NCBI GenBank assembly: GCA_051531935.1
Contig: JAOPTR010000007.1
Coordinates: 310,001-374,000, forward strand
Origin: OCS116 sp051531935
GTDB taxonomy: Bacteria > Pseudomonadota > Alphaproteobacteria > Rhizobiales > OSC116
Reading direction: 5' to 3'
Length of the DNA: 64,000 nucleotides
The position numbers and the translations under genes were made by a program. Below are positions 25,426-32,995 of this stretch, piece after piece (position 1 is the first letter of the stretch; each line of letters opens with the position of its first letter). A model generated the notes under the pieces. The model did not search any database. It saw nothing but the letters and a program-made list of their open reading frames with translations, and had not been told where the DNA came from.

Positions 25426-26655
25426 ATGACTTTTTTTGACGATTTAGAACAAAGAGATCCGCAGCAAAGGCAAGCAGAGCAATTGGCGCAATTAAAAGCC
25501 CAAATTGCATATGCACGCGAGAATAGTCGCTATTTTGGCAAAAGTTTGGCCAAAAGCGCCATTGTTGAAACGCTAGAAGATTTGCAAAAACTGCCCGTGG
25601 TGCGGAAATCCGATTTAATGGATTTGCAAACTTCTGATGCACCTTTTGCGGGTATGAACGCAGTGCCAATGGTGGGTTTGAAAAACCTATTCCTATCGCC
25701 TGGGCCAATTGCTGAACCAATGGGGCAGCAAGAAAATGAGCATCGTCTAGCACGTGCTATGGCAGCGGCTGGTATTGATGAAAATGACAGAGTGTTAAAT
25801 TGTTTTTCCTATCACCACACCCCTGCAGGCTTAATGTTTGAAGGTGGTGCAGCCAAAGTTGGTTGCGCAGTTTATCCCGGCGGTGCAGGCCAAAGAGACG
25901 ACCAAATTAAAGCCGTAGAAGCCTTTGGATTGACAAGCTATGTCGGCACGCCTGATTTTTTGAAACTCATAATTGAACGCGCGCAAGAAACGAACAAAAA
26001 TGTGTCTAGCCTCACCAAAGGATTGGTTTCAGGTGGGCCATTTTTCCCGCAACTTAAAGATTTTTATGCCGCTCATAATATCGAAGTTAAAGAATGTTAT
26101 GCCACAGCCGATCTAGGTTTAATTGCGTATCAAGATGATGATGCAGGCTTGGTGATTGATGAGGGTGTGATTGTTGAAATTGTAACACCAGGTACGGGTG
26201 ATATACTTGCAGACGGGCAGGTGGGTGAGGTAGTAGTGACATTGTTAACCAACAGAACTTACCCGCTAATTCGCTTTGCAACGGGCGATCTGTCGATGAT
26301 AATCCCGCCTAATGCAATAGCAAAACGCACCAATAAACGCCTAAAAGGTTGGCTTGGCCGTGCCGATCAAACATGTAAAATCAAAGGCATGTTTGTGCAT
26401 CCAAAACAAATTGCCGAAATTGTAAGCAGCCATAGCCAAATACAAAAAGCGCGGCTCATTGTTGCCGAGTTTGATGGCAAAGATAATGCTATGCTGCAAA
26501 TCGAAACTGATGGTAGCGCATCTGATGATTTATTGCCAAAAATTGCAGAGACGATGAAAAACCACACTAAAATTTCTGCTAATATTGAAGCCCATAATAT
26601 CGGCCAATTGCCAAATGATGGCATTGTTATTGAAGACAGACGTAGCTATGAGTGA
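25426..26655 (+). CDS. PaaK-like (phenylacetate-CoA ligase family) protein with altered phosphate loop
   Basis: 409-residue member of the COG1541 ligase family. The N terminus (FDDLEQRDPQQRQAEQLAQL, ENSRYFGKSL) and the middle (LIRFATGDLS, GRADQTCKIKGMFVHPKQ) match PaaK. However, where PaaK has the SSGTTG-type phosphate-binding loop this protein reads LFLSPGPIAEPMG, and YATADLG replaces the usual Y-G-x-[ST]-E motif. Adenylation may therefore be absent or changed. It follows the LivF gene and overlaps the Nudix gene by 8 bp. The start at 25426 is preferred to one 21 bp upstream that would overlap the LivF gene. Confidence 0.78.
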   Translation: MTFFDDLEQRDPQQRQAEQLAQLKAQIAYARENSRYFGKSLAKSAIVETLEDLQKLPVVRKSDLMDLQTSDAPFAGMNAVPMVGLKNLFLSPGPIAEPMGQQENEHRLARAMAAAGIDENDRVLNCFSYHHTPAGLMFEGGAAKVGCAVYPGGAGQRDDQIKAVEAFGLTSYVGTPDFLKLIIERAQETNKNVSSLTKGLVSGGPFFPQLKDFYAAHNIEVKECYATADLGLIAYQDDDAGLVIDEGVIVEIVTPGTGDILADGQVGEVVVTLLTNRTYPLIRFATGDLSMIIPPNAIAKRTNKRLKGWLGRADQTCKIKGMFVHPKQIAEIVSSHSQIQKARLIVAEFDGKDNAMLQIETDGSASDDLLPKIAETMKNHTKISANIEAHNIGQLPNDGIVIEDRRSYE

Positions 26656-27397
26656 GGTTAGGTCATCCGCAACTATATTGCTTGTTCAAGAGGTTAATGC
26701 ACTTGAAGTGCTAATGCTGAAGCGCTATCAAGGCGATGATTTTTTGTCGGGCGCGATGATGTTTCCTGGTGGAAAATTAGAAGCGCATGACCAAATTGCT
26801 GATTGGGGGCAGATTGTAAAAGGGTGGAATGCCGTGCCAGATGCGGAGCGCGGATTGCGCATTGCTGCGATACGCGAAGCGTTTGAAGAAACTGGAATTC
26901 TGTTAGGGCGGGGCCCAAACAACATGGCGAATGACGATGAAATGTTGGCCATAAGAAAAGCCATCGAAGCCAATGAATTGAGTTTTTACGATTACGTTCA
27001 GCAGGAAAATATTGAGATAGATTTACAAGCACTCACATTATTTTCGCGGTGGCAAACACCGCCCAATATGAATAAAAGGTTTGACACGTTTTTCTATTTA
27101 GCCACTGCGCCCCAAGGCCAAATACCTGTTGCAGATGGCCGTGAAGCAGTAGAAACCGAATGGATAACGCCACATAATGCGCTTAGTTTGTCAGAAAAAA
27201 AACAACGTAAAATGTTGCTACCAACGCGTATGAATTTAAAAATGCTTAATGAAGCAAAGCGGTTGGAAATAGCGGTGCAACAAGCTAACGACCGTAAAAT
27301 ACATAAGGTCGAGCCCAAGTTTGAGCAACGAGGCAATGATAAATATTTAATTTTGGATTCTAAATTTGGCTATGGTCAAGTTGAAGAATTAATCTAG
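26648..27397 (+). CDS. Nudix hydrolase, NUDT19-like (probable CoA/acyl-CoA diphosphatase)
   Basis: 249-residue hydrolase. The Nudix box is split: MFPGGKLEAHD is followed by an insertion of about 25 residues and then IAAIREAFEETGILL. That interrupted box is typical of the NUDT19/RP2p group, which cleaves CoA and acyl-CoA to 3',5'-ADP and phosphopantetheine derivatives. The start at 26648 overlaps the PaaK-like stop (ATGAGTGA), indicating coupling. A CoA-cleaving enzyme amid acyl-CoA genes would fit turnover of stalled CoA esters, but substrate is inferred. Confidence 0.8.
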   Translation: MSEVRSSATILLVQEVNALEVLMLKRYQGDDFLSGAMMFPGGKLEAHDQIADWGQIVKGWNAVPDAERGLRIAAIREAFEETGILLGRGPNNMANDDEMLAIRKAIEANELSFYDYVQQENIEIDLQALTLFSRWQTPPNMNKRFDTFFYLATAPQGQIPVADGREAVETEWITPHNALSLSEKKQRKMLLPTRMNLKMLNEAKRLEIAVQQANDRKIHKVEPKFEQRGNDKYLILDSKFGYGQVEELI

Positions 27398-27419
27398 CTA
27401 AATGAAGGTGGTTTAAATT

Positions 27420-28601
27420 ATGGATTTTAATTTAACAGACGATCAGCACGATTTTAAACAATTGGCAAAGAGTTTTGCTGACGATCATTTTGCGCCAAAC
27501 GCCAACGAGTGGGATCAAAAAGAATTCTTCCCTGTGGATGTGATGCGCCAAGCTGCCGAGCTCGGTTTTGCAGCGCTTTATACCAGTGATGAATATGGCG
27601 GCACAGGCCTAAGCAGATTAGACACGGCGATTATTTTTGAGCAATTATCGACAGGCTGCCCTTCCACCACAGCATTTTTATCCATCCACAATATGGTGAC
27701 ATGGCTTATTGATAAATTTGGCGATCAAGCACAACGCAGTAAACTCATTCCAAAACTCGCAACTATGGATATTTTGGCATCATATTGCCTAACCGAGCCA
27801 AGCTCAGGCAGTGATGCGGCAGCCGCAAAAACCACGGCAGTACGCGAGGGCGATTATTATATCATCAACGGTAGTAAATCGTTTATTTCGGGTGCTGGCG
27901 CTTCAGATTTATATCTAGTCATGCTCAAAACAGGCAGTGTTGGCGATGGCGCAAAAGCCATGTCAGCAATCTTGGTCGAAAAAGGCACCGAAGGGCTTTC
28001 ATTCGGAGCAAAAGAGCAAAAAATGGGTTGGAACAGCCAACCAACTGCCGAAGTGTTTTTTGACAATGTTAAAGTGCCCCTTGAAAACCTGTTAGGTGCA
28101 GAGGGTCAAGGCTTTAAAATTGCAATGGCAGGGTTAGATGGCGGCCGCGTGAACATAGCTTCATGCTCGTTAGGCGGCGCGCAAAAAGCGGTCGAACAAG
28201 CTGCTGAATATATGACCGAACGCCAACAATTCGGCAAACCTCTCAGCCAATTACAAGCCTTGCAATTTAAATTATCCGACATGATGACCGACCTAACGGC
28301 ATCACGCTTAATGGTTTATAATGCGGCACATAAAATAGATATTAATTCGCCAGATAAAACCGCAACTTGCGCCATGGCAAAGCAATTTGCCACCGATAAA
28401 TGCTTCGAAATTGTCGATCAAGCCCTACAAATTCATGGTGGCTACGGCTATATGAAAGAATATGGCATCGAAAGAATTTTACGTGATTTACGCGTGCATA
28501 GAATTTTGGAAGGCACAAATGAAATCATGCGTTTAATCATTTCACGTCATTCTATCGAAAAAGCCAAACTTGGCAGCTTATTTACTGAATTGAGACCCTA
28601 A
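27420..28601 (+). CDS. Acyl-CoA dehydrogenase, isobutyryl-CoA dehydrogenase type
   Basis: 393-residue FAD enzyme that oxidises a short branched acyl-CoA to the 2-enoyl-CoA; in valine breakdown isobutyryl-CoA to methacrylyl-CoA. Family marks: YCLTEPSSGSDAAA (FAD/substrate), ERQQFGKPLSQLQALQFKL, QIHGGYGYMKEYGIER and the C-terminal ILEGTNEIMRLII, whose Glu is the catalytic base position used by IBD/SCAD-type enzymes. The gene starts 22 bp after the Nudix gene and its TAATG stop/start overlaps the next gene. Context with HIBYL-CoA hydrolase, mmsB and mmsA gives the specificity. Confidence 0.9.
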   Translation: MDFNLTDDQHDFKQLAKSFADDHFAPNANEWDQKEFFPVDVMRQAAELGFAALYTSDEYGGTGLSRLDTAIIFEQLSTGCPSTTAFLSIHNMVTWLIDKFGDQAQRSKLIPKLATMDILASYCLTEPSSGSDAAAAKTTAVREGDYYIINGSKSFISGAGASDLYLVMLKTGSVGDGAKAMSAILVEKGTEGLSFGAKEQKMGWNSQPTAEVFFDNVKVPLENLLGAEGQGFKIAMAGLDGGRVNIASCSLGGAQKAVEQAAEYMTERQQFGKPLSQLQALQFKLSDMMTDLTASRLMVYNAAHKIDINSPDKTATCAMAKQFATDKCFEIVDQALQIHGGYGYMKEYGIERILRDLRVHRILEGTNEIMRLIISRHSIEKAKLGSLFTELRP

Positions 28602-29686
28602 TGAACAGCAATTCGATTATCCTAGAAACCGCAAATATCGCCAAAATCACCCTAAATGCGCCCGATAAATTGAACGCGCTTGATATGGATATGGTTTTGC
28701 CAATGGGCAACCAATTGGCGCAATGGCGGCTAGACCCAAATGTAAGCGCAGTCCTGATAAAAGGCGCTGGCTCAAAGGCATTTTGTGCAGGTGGCGACAT
28801 TGTAAATGTTTGCAAGATGGTCAAAACAGATTTCGCGGAAGCTATTAAGTTTTTCTGGTCAGAATATCGCACAAATTGGCGCATTAAAAACTTTCCCAAG
28901 CCATATATTGCGCTTATGGATGGCTATGTAATGGGTGGTGGCGTTGGCGTTTCTGCACATGGTTCCTATAGAATCGTAACCGAAAAAACCATGCTCGCCA
29001 TGCCTGAAACCGCCATTGGGTTTTTTCCTGATGTTGGCGGTAGTTATTTTTTACCAAAACTAGCCGGAAATATGGGGCTGTATTTAGGCTTAACAGGCGC
29101 ACGTTTAAAAGCCGAAGACCTCATCGCACTAGGGCTAGCAACACATTATATTGCCTCGGCAGACATCCCAAATTTAGAAGCCGCCTTAGAAGAAGCCGAT
29201 TATAGTGACGATGCGTTCGCGCAGACCGATGAAATCTTATCGCAATATTGCACTGAACCACCATTAACAAGCGCATTGCTTGAAAATGAAGCACAAATAA
29301 ACCAAATTTTTAATGCAGAAAATGTCGAACAGATACTCGATAACCTGCATCAAGCAGACAATGAGTTTAGCCAGAAACAGCTTAAATTACTGTCTCGCAT
29401 GTCGCCAATAAGCCTGAAAGTTACGTTTGAACAACTAAAACGCGCTAAGGGCATGAGCTTTGATGCCGCCATGCAACAAGAGCTGAGATTGTCCCATCAT
29501 ATGTTGCAAGATTCAGATTTTCTTGAGGGCGTGCGCGCCTTACTTATTGATAAGGATAAAAATGCAAACTGGCAGTTTAGCTCCGTTGAGCAAGTGTCCA
29601 CAGCATTTGTAGAAAAATTCTTTGCCCCAATTGATAATGAATTATTTTTTGACTGGGATAAAGCCATTGATTTTGTTTCAAATTAA
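28601..29686 (+). CDS. 3-hydroxyisobutyryl-CoA hydrolase
   Basis: 361-residue crotonase-fold thioesterase that releases 3-hydroxyisobutyrate in valine degradation. Oxyanion-hole and catalytic regions are visible: KAFCAGGDIVNVCKM, MDGYVMGGGVGVSAHGSYR and MPETAIGFFPDVGGSYFLPKL, with the Glu and Asp used by HIBCH. The length (about 100 residues beyond plain enoyl-CoA hydratases) and C-terminal ECH_2 region also mark HIBCH. It is coupled to the acyl-CoA dehydrogenase by a 1-bp overlap. Confidence 0.92.
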   Translation: MNSNSIILETANIAKITLNAPDKLNALDMDMVLPMGNQLAQWRLDPNVSAVLIKGAGSKAFCAGGDIVNVCKMVKTDFAEAIKFFWSEYRTNWRIKNFPKPYIALMDGYVMGGGVGVSAHGSYRIVTEKTMLAMPETAIGFFPDVGGSYFLPKLAGNMGLYLGLTGARLKAEDLIALGLATHYIASADIPNLEAALEEADYSDDAFAQTDEILSQYCTEPPLTSALLENEAQINQIFNAENVEQILDNLHQADNEFSQKQLKLLSRMSPISLKVTFEQLKRAKGMSFDAAMQQELRLSHHMLQDSDFLEGVRALLIDKDKNANWQFSSVEQVSTAFVEKFFAPIDNELFFDWDKAIDFVSN

Positions 29687-29707
29687 AAGCCGCCTTGAGG
29701 AGATTTT

Positions 29708-30595
29708 ATGACGGATATCGGATTTATAGGATTAGGCAATATGGGTGCGCCAATGGCAGCAAACTTATTGAAAGCAGGGCATAAAGTGACAGGTTTTGAT
29801 CTGTCCGAAACCATGCTAAAAAATTTTGAAGCTGCAGGTGGTCTGGTGGCCAAAAGCGCTGCGCAAGCAGTGTCTACTGCCGAAATTGTCATCACCATGT
29901 TGCCTGCGGGAAAACATGTAGAGCAAGTTTATTGCGGCAGTGATGGCCTTATTGAAGCTTCAACAAATAATTGCGTATTTTTAGATTGCTCTACAATTGA
30001 TGTGGAAACATCACGTAAAGTGGCACAAGCTGCCCAAGATGCAGGCCGCATGATGATGGATACCCCTGTTTCGGGCGGTGTAACCGCAGCCGTGGCAGGC
30101 AGCCTTACCTTTATGTGTGGCGGCAGTGAAGCGGCTTTTCAAACAGCTAAGCCTATTTTAGATGTGATCGGTGGAAACATCATCCATGCTGGTGACAGTG
30201 GCACAGGCCAAGCGGCTAAAATTTGTAATAATATGATGCTCGGCATTCAAATGATTTCGGTTTGTGAATCCTTCGCAATGGCCGATGCGCTCGGGTTAGA
30301 TCGCCAAAAATTGTTCGACATTTCAAGCGCTGCGTCTGGCCAATGTTGGTCTCTAACCAGCTATTGCCCTGTGCCAGGTCCCATGCCAACAACTCCCGCG
30401 AATAACGACTATAAAGCAGGGTTTGCAGTGGCGATGATGTTAAAAGACATGCGCCTCGCCGCCGATGCTGCAAACGCGGCTGGTGTTGATACTATTTTGG
30501 GTCAAAAAGCCAAGGATTTATACGCGAAAATGGATGAAGCAGGTTTAGCCGAAAAAGATTTCTCTGCCTATTTTGAATTTTTAACCAATAAATAA
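29708..30595 (+). CDS. mmsB: 3-hydroxyisobutyrate dehydrogenase
   Basis: 295-residue NAD-dependent enzyme oxidising 3-hydroxyisobutyrate to methylmalonate semialdehyde. The N-terminal nucleotide motif is IGFIGLGNMGAPMAANLLKA, the substrate loop DTPVSGGVTAAVAGSLTFM, and the catalytic Lys lies in QAAKICNNMMLG. Length equals the family norm. RBS GAGGAG. It sits between the HIBYL-CoA hydrolase and an enoyl-CoA hydratase in the valine set. Confidence 0.95.
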   Translation: MTDIGFIGLGNMGAPMAANLLKAGHKVTGFDLSETMLKNFEAAGGLVAKSAAQAVSTAEIVITMLPAGKHVEQVYCGSDGLIEASTNNCVFLDCSTIDVETSRKVAQAAQDAGRMMMDTPVSGGVTAAVAGSLTFMCGGSEAAFQTAKPILDVIGGNIIHAGDSGTGQAAKICNNMMLGIQMISVCESFAMADALGLDRQKLFDISSAASGQCWSLTSYCPVPGPMPTTPANNDYKAGFAVAMMLKDMRLAADAANAAGVDTILGQKAKDLYAKMDEAGLAEKDFSAYFEFLTNK

Positions 30596-30607
30596 AAGGG
30601 CCTCGAT

Positions 30608-31387
30608 ATGACCGAATATAACACTATAATTACCGAAATTCATGGCCGCGTTGGGCTGATTAAGTTCAACAAACCGCAAAGCCTCAATGCCTTGGCGACC
30701 GACATTGCAAGCGAGCTTGCCGATGCCGCCCACAGCTTTGAAAATAATGACGACATTGGCGTTATTATGCTCACAGGCGAAGGCAAAGCATTTGTAGCAG
30801 GGGCAGATATTGCTGAAATGTCTAAGCTCAATTATCAAGATATGTATAAGGCCGAATATTTTAAAGGCACTCACGATGTGGTGGCCGATTTAAGAAAACC
30901 AACCATTGCTGCTGTTAACGGTTTTGCCTTAGGTGGTGGCTGCGAATTGGCGCTTATGTGCGATATGATAATCGCTTCTGACCGTGCTAAATTTGGACAA
31001 CCCGAAATTAATTTAGGCACAATTCCTGGCATGGGTGGCTCGCAACGTCTTGCCCGCACCATTGGCAAACAATTAACTATGGATTTATGCCTAACTGGCC
31101 GCATGATTACTGCGGCAGAAGCCAAGGAAATGGGCTTTGTCAGTAGGGTTTTTGAAAGTGATACCTTCCAAGCCGAAGCCATGAAAGTCGCGCAGGAAGT
31201 CGCCAGTAAATCTACAGTTGCAGCAATGCGGGTTAAAGAGGTGGTCAACAGAGCTTATGAAACCACCCTGCAAGAAGGATTGCTTGCCGAACAGCGACTA
31301 TTTTACACCACATTCACCACGCATGACCGCCAAGAAGGCATGCAGGCATTTTTAGACAAACGCGAAGCCAAGTGGAAGCATTGCTAA
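30608..31387 (+). CDS. Enoyl-CoA hydratase
   Basis: 259-residue crotonase that would hydrate methacrylyl-CoA to 3-hydroxyisobutyryl-CoA in this setting. Both catalytic Glu positions are present (ALGGGCELALMCD and FGQPEINLGTIPGMGG), with the CoA-binding KAFVAGADIAEM. Size is standard for EchA/FadB-like monofunctional hydratases. With the acyl-CoA dehydrogenase, hydrolase, mmsB and mmsA around it, the valine route from isobutyryl-CoA to propionyl-CoA is complete. Confidence 0.92.
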   Translation: MTEYNTIITEIHGRVGLIKFNKPQSLNALATDIASELADAAHSFENNDDIGVIMLTGEGKAFVAGADIAEMSKLNYQDMYKAEYFKGTHDVVADLRKPTIAAVNGFALGGGCELALMCDMIIASDRAKFGQPEINLGTIPGMGGSQRLARTIGKQLTMDLCLTGRMITAAEAKEMGFVSRVFESDTFQAEAMKVAQEVASKSTVAAMRVKEVVNRAYETTLQEGLLAEQRLFYTTFTTHDRQEGMQAFLDKREAKWKHC

Positions 31388-31419
31388 AACCAATTACATT
31401 TTAAAAACAGGAAAATATC

Positions 31420-32916
31420 ATGCAAAAATTCAATCATTTTATCGACGGTGTCGCTGTTGACAACACATCTGGCAACAGCCAAGCGGTTTTCAACCCAAGC
31501 CTAGGCGTTCAATCTGGTGAAGTGGCATTAGCCTCCGTTGCCGAAGTAGACGCTGCGGTTGCCAGTGCGCAGGCCACTTTTCAAACTTGGCGCCACACAT
31601 CTCCGCTCGTCAGAGCGCGGTTAATGAATAAGTTTCTGGCCATTTTAAATGAGCGCAAACGCGAGCTTGCAACTCTAATTTCCGAGCAACATGGTAAAAC
31701 CATTTTAGATGCTGAGGGCGAGGTTATTCGGGGCATCGAAGCTGTTGAATTTGCCTGCGCTGCACCGCATTTGTTAAAAGGCGAGTTTAGCGACAATGTC
31801 TCTACTGCAATGGATATGTATTCCATGCGCAAGCCATTGGGCGTTACGGCTGCCATCACTCCGTTTAACTTTCCTGTTATGGTGCCAATGTGGATGGTTG
31901 CCATCTCAACCGTTTGCGGTAATTGCGTGGTGTGGAAACCATCTGAACGCGACCCTGCAGCCCCATTGCGCATTGCCGAATATATGATTGAAGCTGGCTT
32001 TCCAAAAGGCGTGATGAACGTTGTGAATGGCGACAAAGTGGCCGTCGACCGCCTCACTGAGCATGAAGACATAAAAGCCGTTAGTTTTGTGGGTTCAACA
32101 CCCATTGCTAAATATGTTTATGACCGTTCGCACATTCACAATAAAAGATGTCAAGCTATGGGCGGCGCAAAAAATCATATGGTTATCATGCCAGATGCCA
32201 ATATCGAAAACACAACAAACGCTTTGTTAGGCGCAGCTTACGGCTCTGCGGGCGAGCGCTGCATGGCTATTTCGGTTGCGGTTTGTGTGGGTGATGACAC
32301 TGCCGATAAAGTGATCGCGTCGTTAACGCCAAAAATCGAAGGCCTTAACATTAATCATTCTATGGATGAAAAAGCCGACTATGGCCCATTGGTGACAAAG
32401 CAACATCGTGAAAAGGTAATTTCATATATCGAAATGGCCGAAAAAGAAGGCGCAACATTGCTTATGGATGGCCGCGGCTTTAAGTTAAGCGATGCAAAAT
32501 ATTCAGACGGCTACTTTTTAGGCCCGACCTTAATTGATAATGTAACTGCGGATATGCAATCTTACAAAGAAGAGATTTTTGGCCCCACTTTGCAAATCAT
32601 TCGGGTGAATAGCCTAGAGGAGGCCATTCAATTAGCCACCGACCATGAATTTGGCAACGGCACTTCAATATTTACCGAAAATGGTGCAGCAGCGCGTCAA
32701 TTCTCTGACAATGTAGAGGTGGGTATGGTTGGCATTAATGTACCAATTCCAGTGCCAATGGCTTTCCATTCATTTGGTGGTTGGAAAAATTCGGCATTTA
32801 ATGAGCATAATCAGCATGGGATGGAAGGCATTCGTTTTTACACCAAAGTAAAAACAGTGACCAGCCGTTGGAAAGGCGGCGAAAGCGCCGAGTTTGTCAT
32901 TCCAACACTCAGCTAA
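31420..32916 (+). CDS. mmsA: Methylmalonate-semialdehyde dehydrogenase (CoA-acylating)
   Basis: 498-residue aldehyde dehydrogenase that converts methylmalonate semialdehyde to propionyl-CoA with NAD and CoA. Characteristic stretches: PFNFPVMVPMWMV (cofactor site), the catalytic Cys in GSAGERCMAISV, and GGAKNHMVIMPDAN, where the usual catalytic Glu of ALDHs is replaced as expected for this CoA-dependent family. It is the last gene of the run. A hairpin lies 41 bp downstream in the convergent gap with recQ. Confidence 0.95.
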   Translation: MQKFNHFIDGVAVDNTSGNSQAVFNPSLGVQSGEVALASVAEVDAAVASAQATFQTWRHTSPLVRARLMNKFLAILNERKRELATLISEQHGKTILDAEGEVIRGIEAVEFACAAPHLLKGEFSDNVSTAMDMYSMRKPLGVTAAITPFNFPVMVPMWMVAISTVCGNCVVWKPSERDPAAPLRIAEYMIEAGFPKGVMNVVNGDKVAVDRLTEHEDIKAVSFVGSTPIAKYVYDRSHIHNKRCQAMGGAKNHMVIMPDANIENTTNALLGAAYGSAGERCMAISVAVCVGDDTADKVIASLTPKIEGLNINHSMDEKADYGPLVTKQHREKVISYIEMAEKEGATLLMDGRGFKLSDAKYSDGYFLGPTLIDNVTADMQSYKEEIFGPTLQIIRVNSLEEAIQLATDHEFGNGTSIFTENGAAARQFSDNVEVGMVGINVPIPVPMAFHSFGGWKNSAFNEHNQHGMEGIRFYTKVKTVTSRWKGGESAEFVIPTLS

Positions 32917-32956
32917 TAAATGTCTTAAAAAACAAAGCCTCTATTCGAGGTGGCGT

Positions 32957-32988
32957 TGGCTTTAATGTGGTACCCCTCATTAAAGCCA
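32957..32988. terminator. Convergent hairpin between mmsA and recQ
   Basis: Perfect 11-bp stem (TGGCTTTAATG with CATTAAAGCCA) around a 10-nt loop that itself contains GGTACC. It lies in the 79-bp gap between converging genes and has no U tract on either strand. Position suggests a shared, possibly factor-assisted terminator. Confidence 0.55.
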
Positions 32989-32995
32989 CAGGCAG

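Noticed and set aside
31581..32105. 174-codon minus-strand ORF opposite mmsA
   Set aside because: Antisense to the catalytic part of a clear aldehyde dehydrogenase; Ser/Arg-rich with no recognisable domain.
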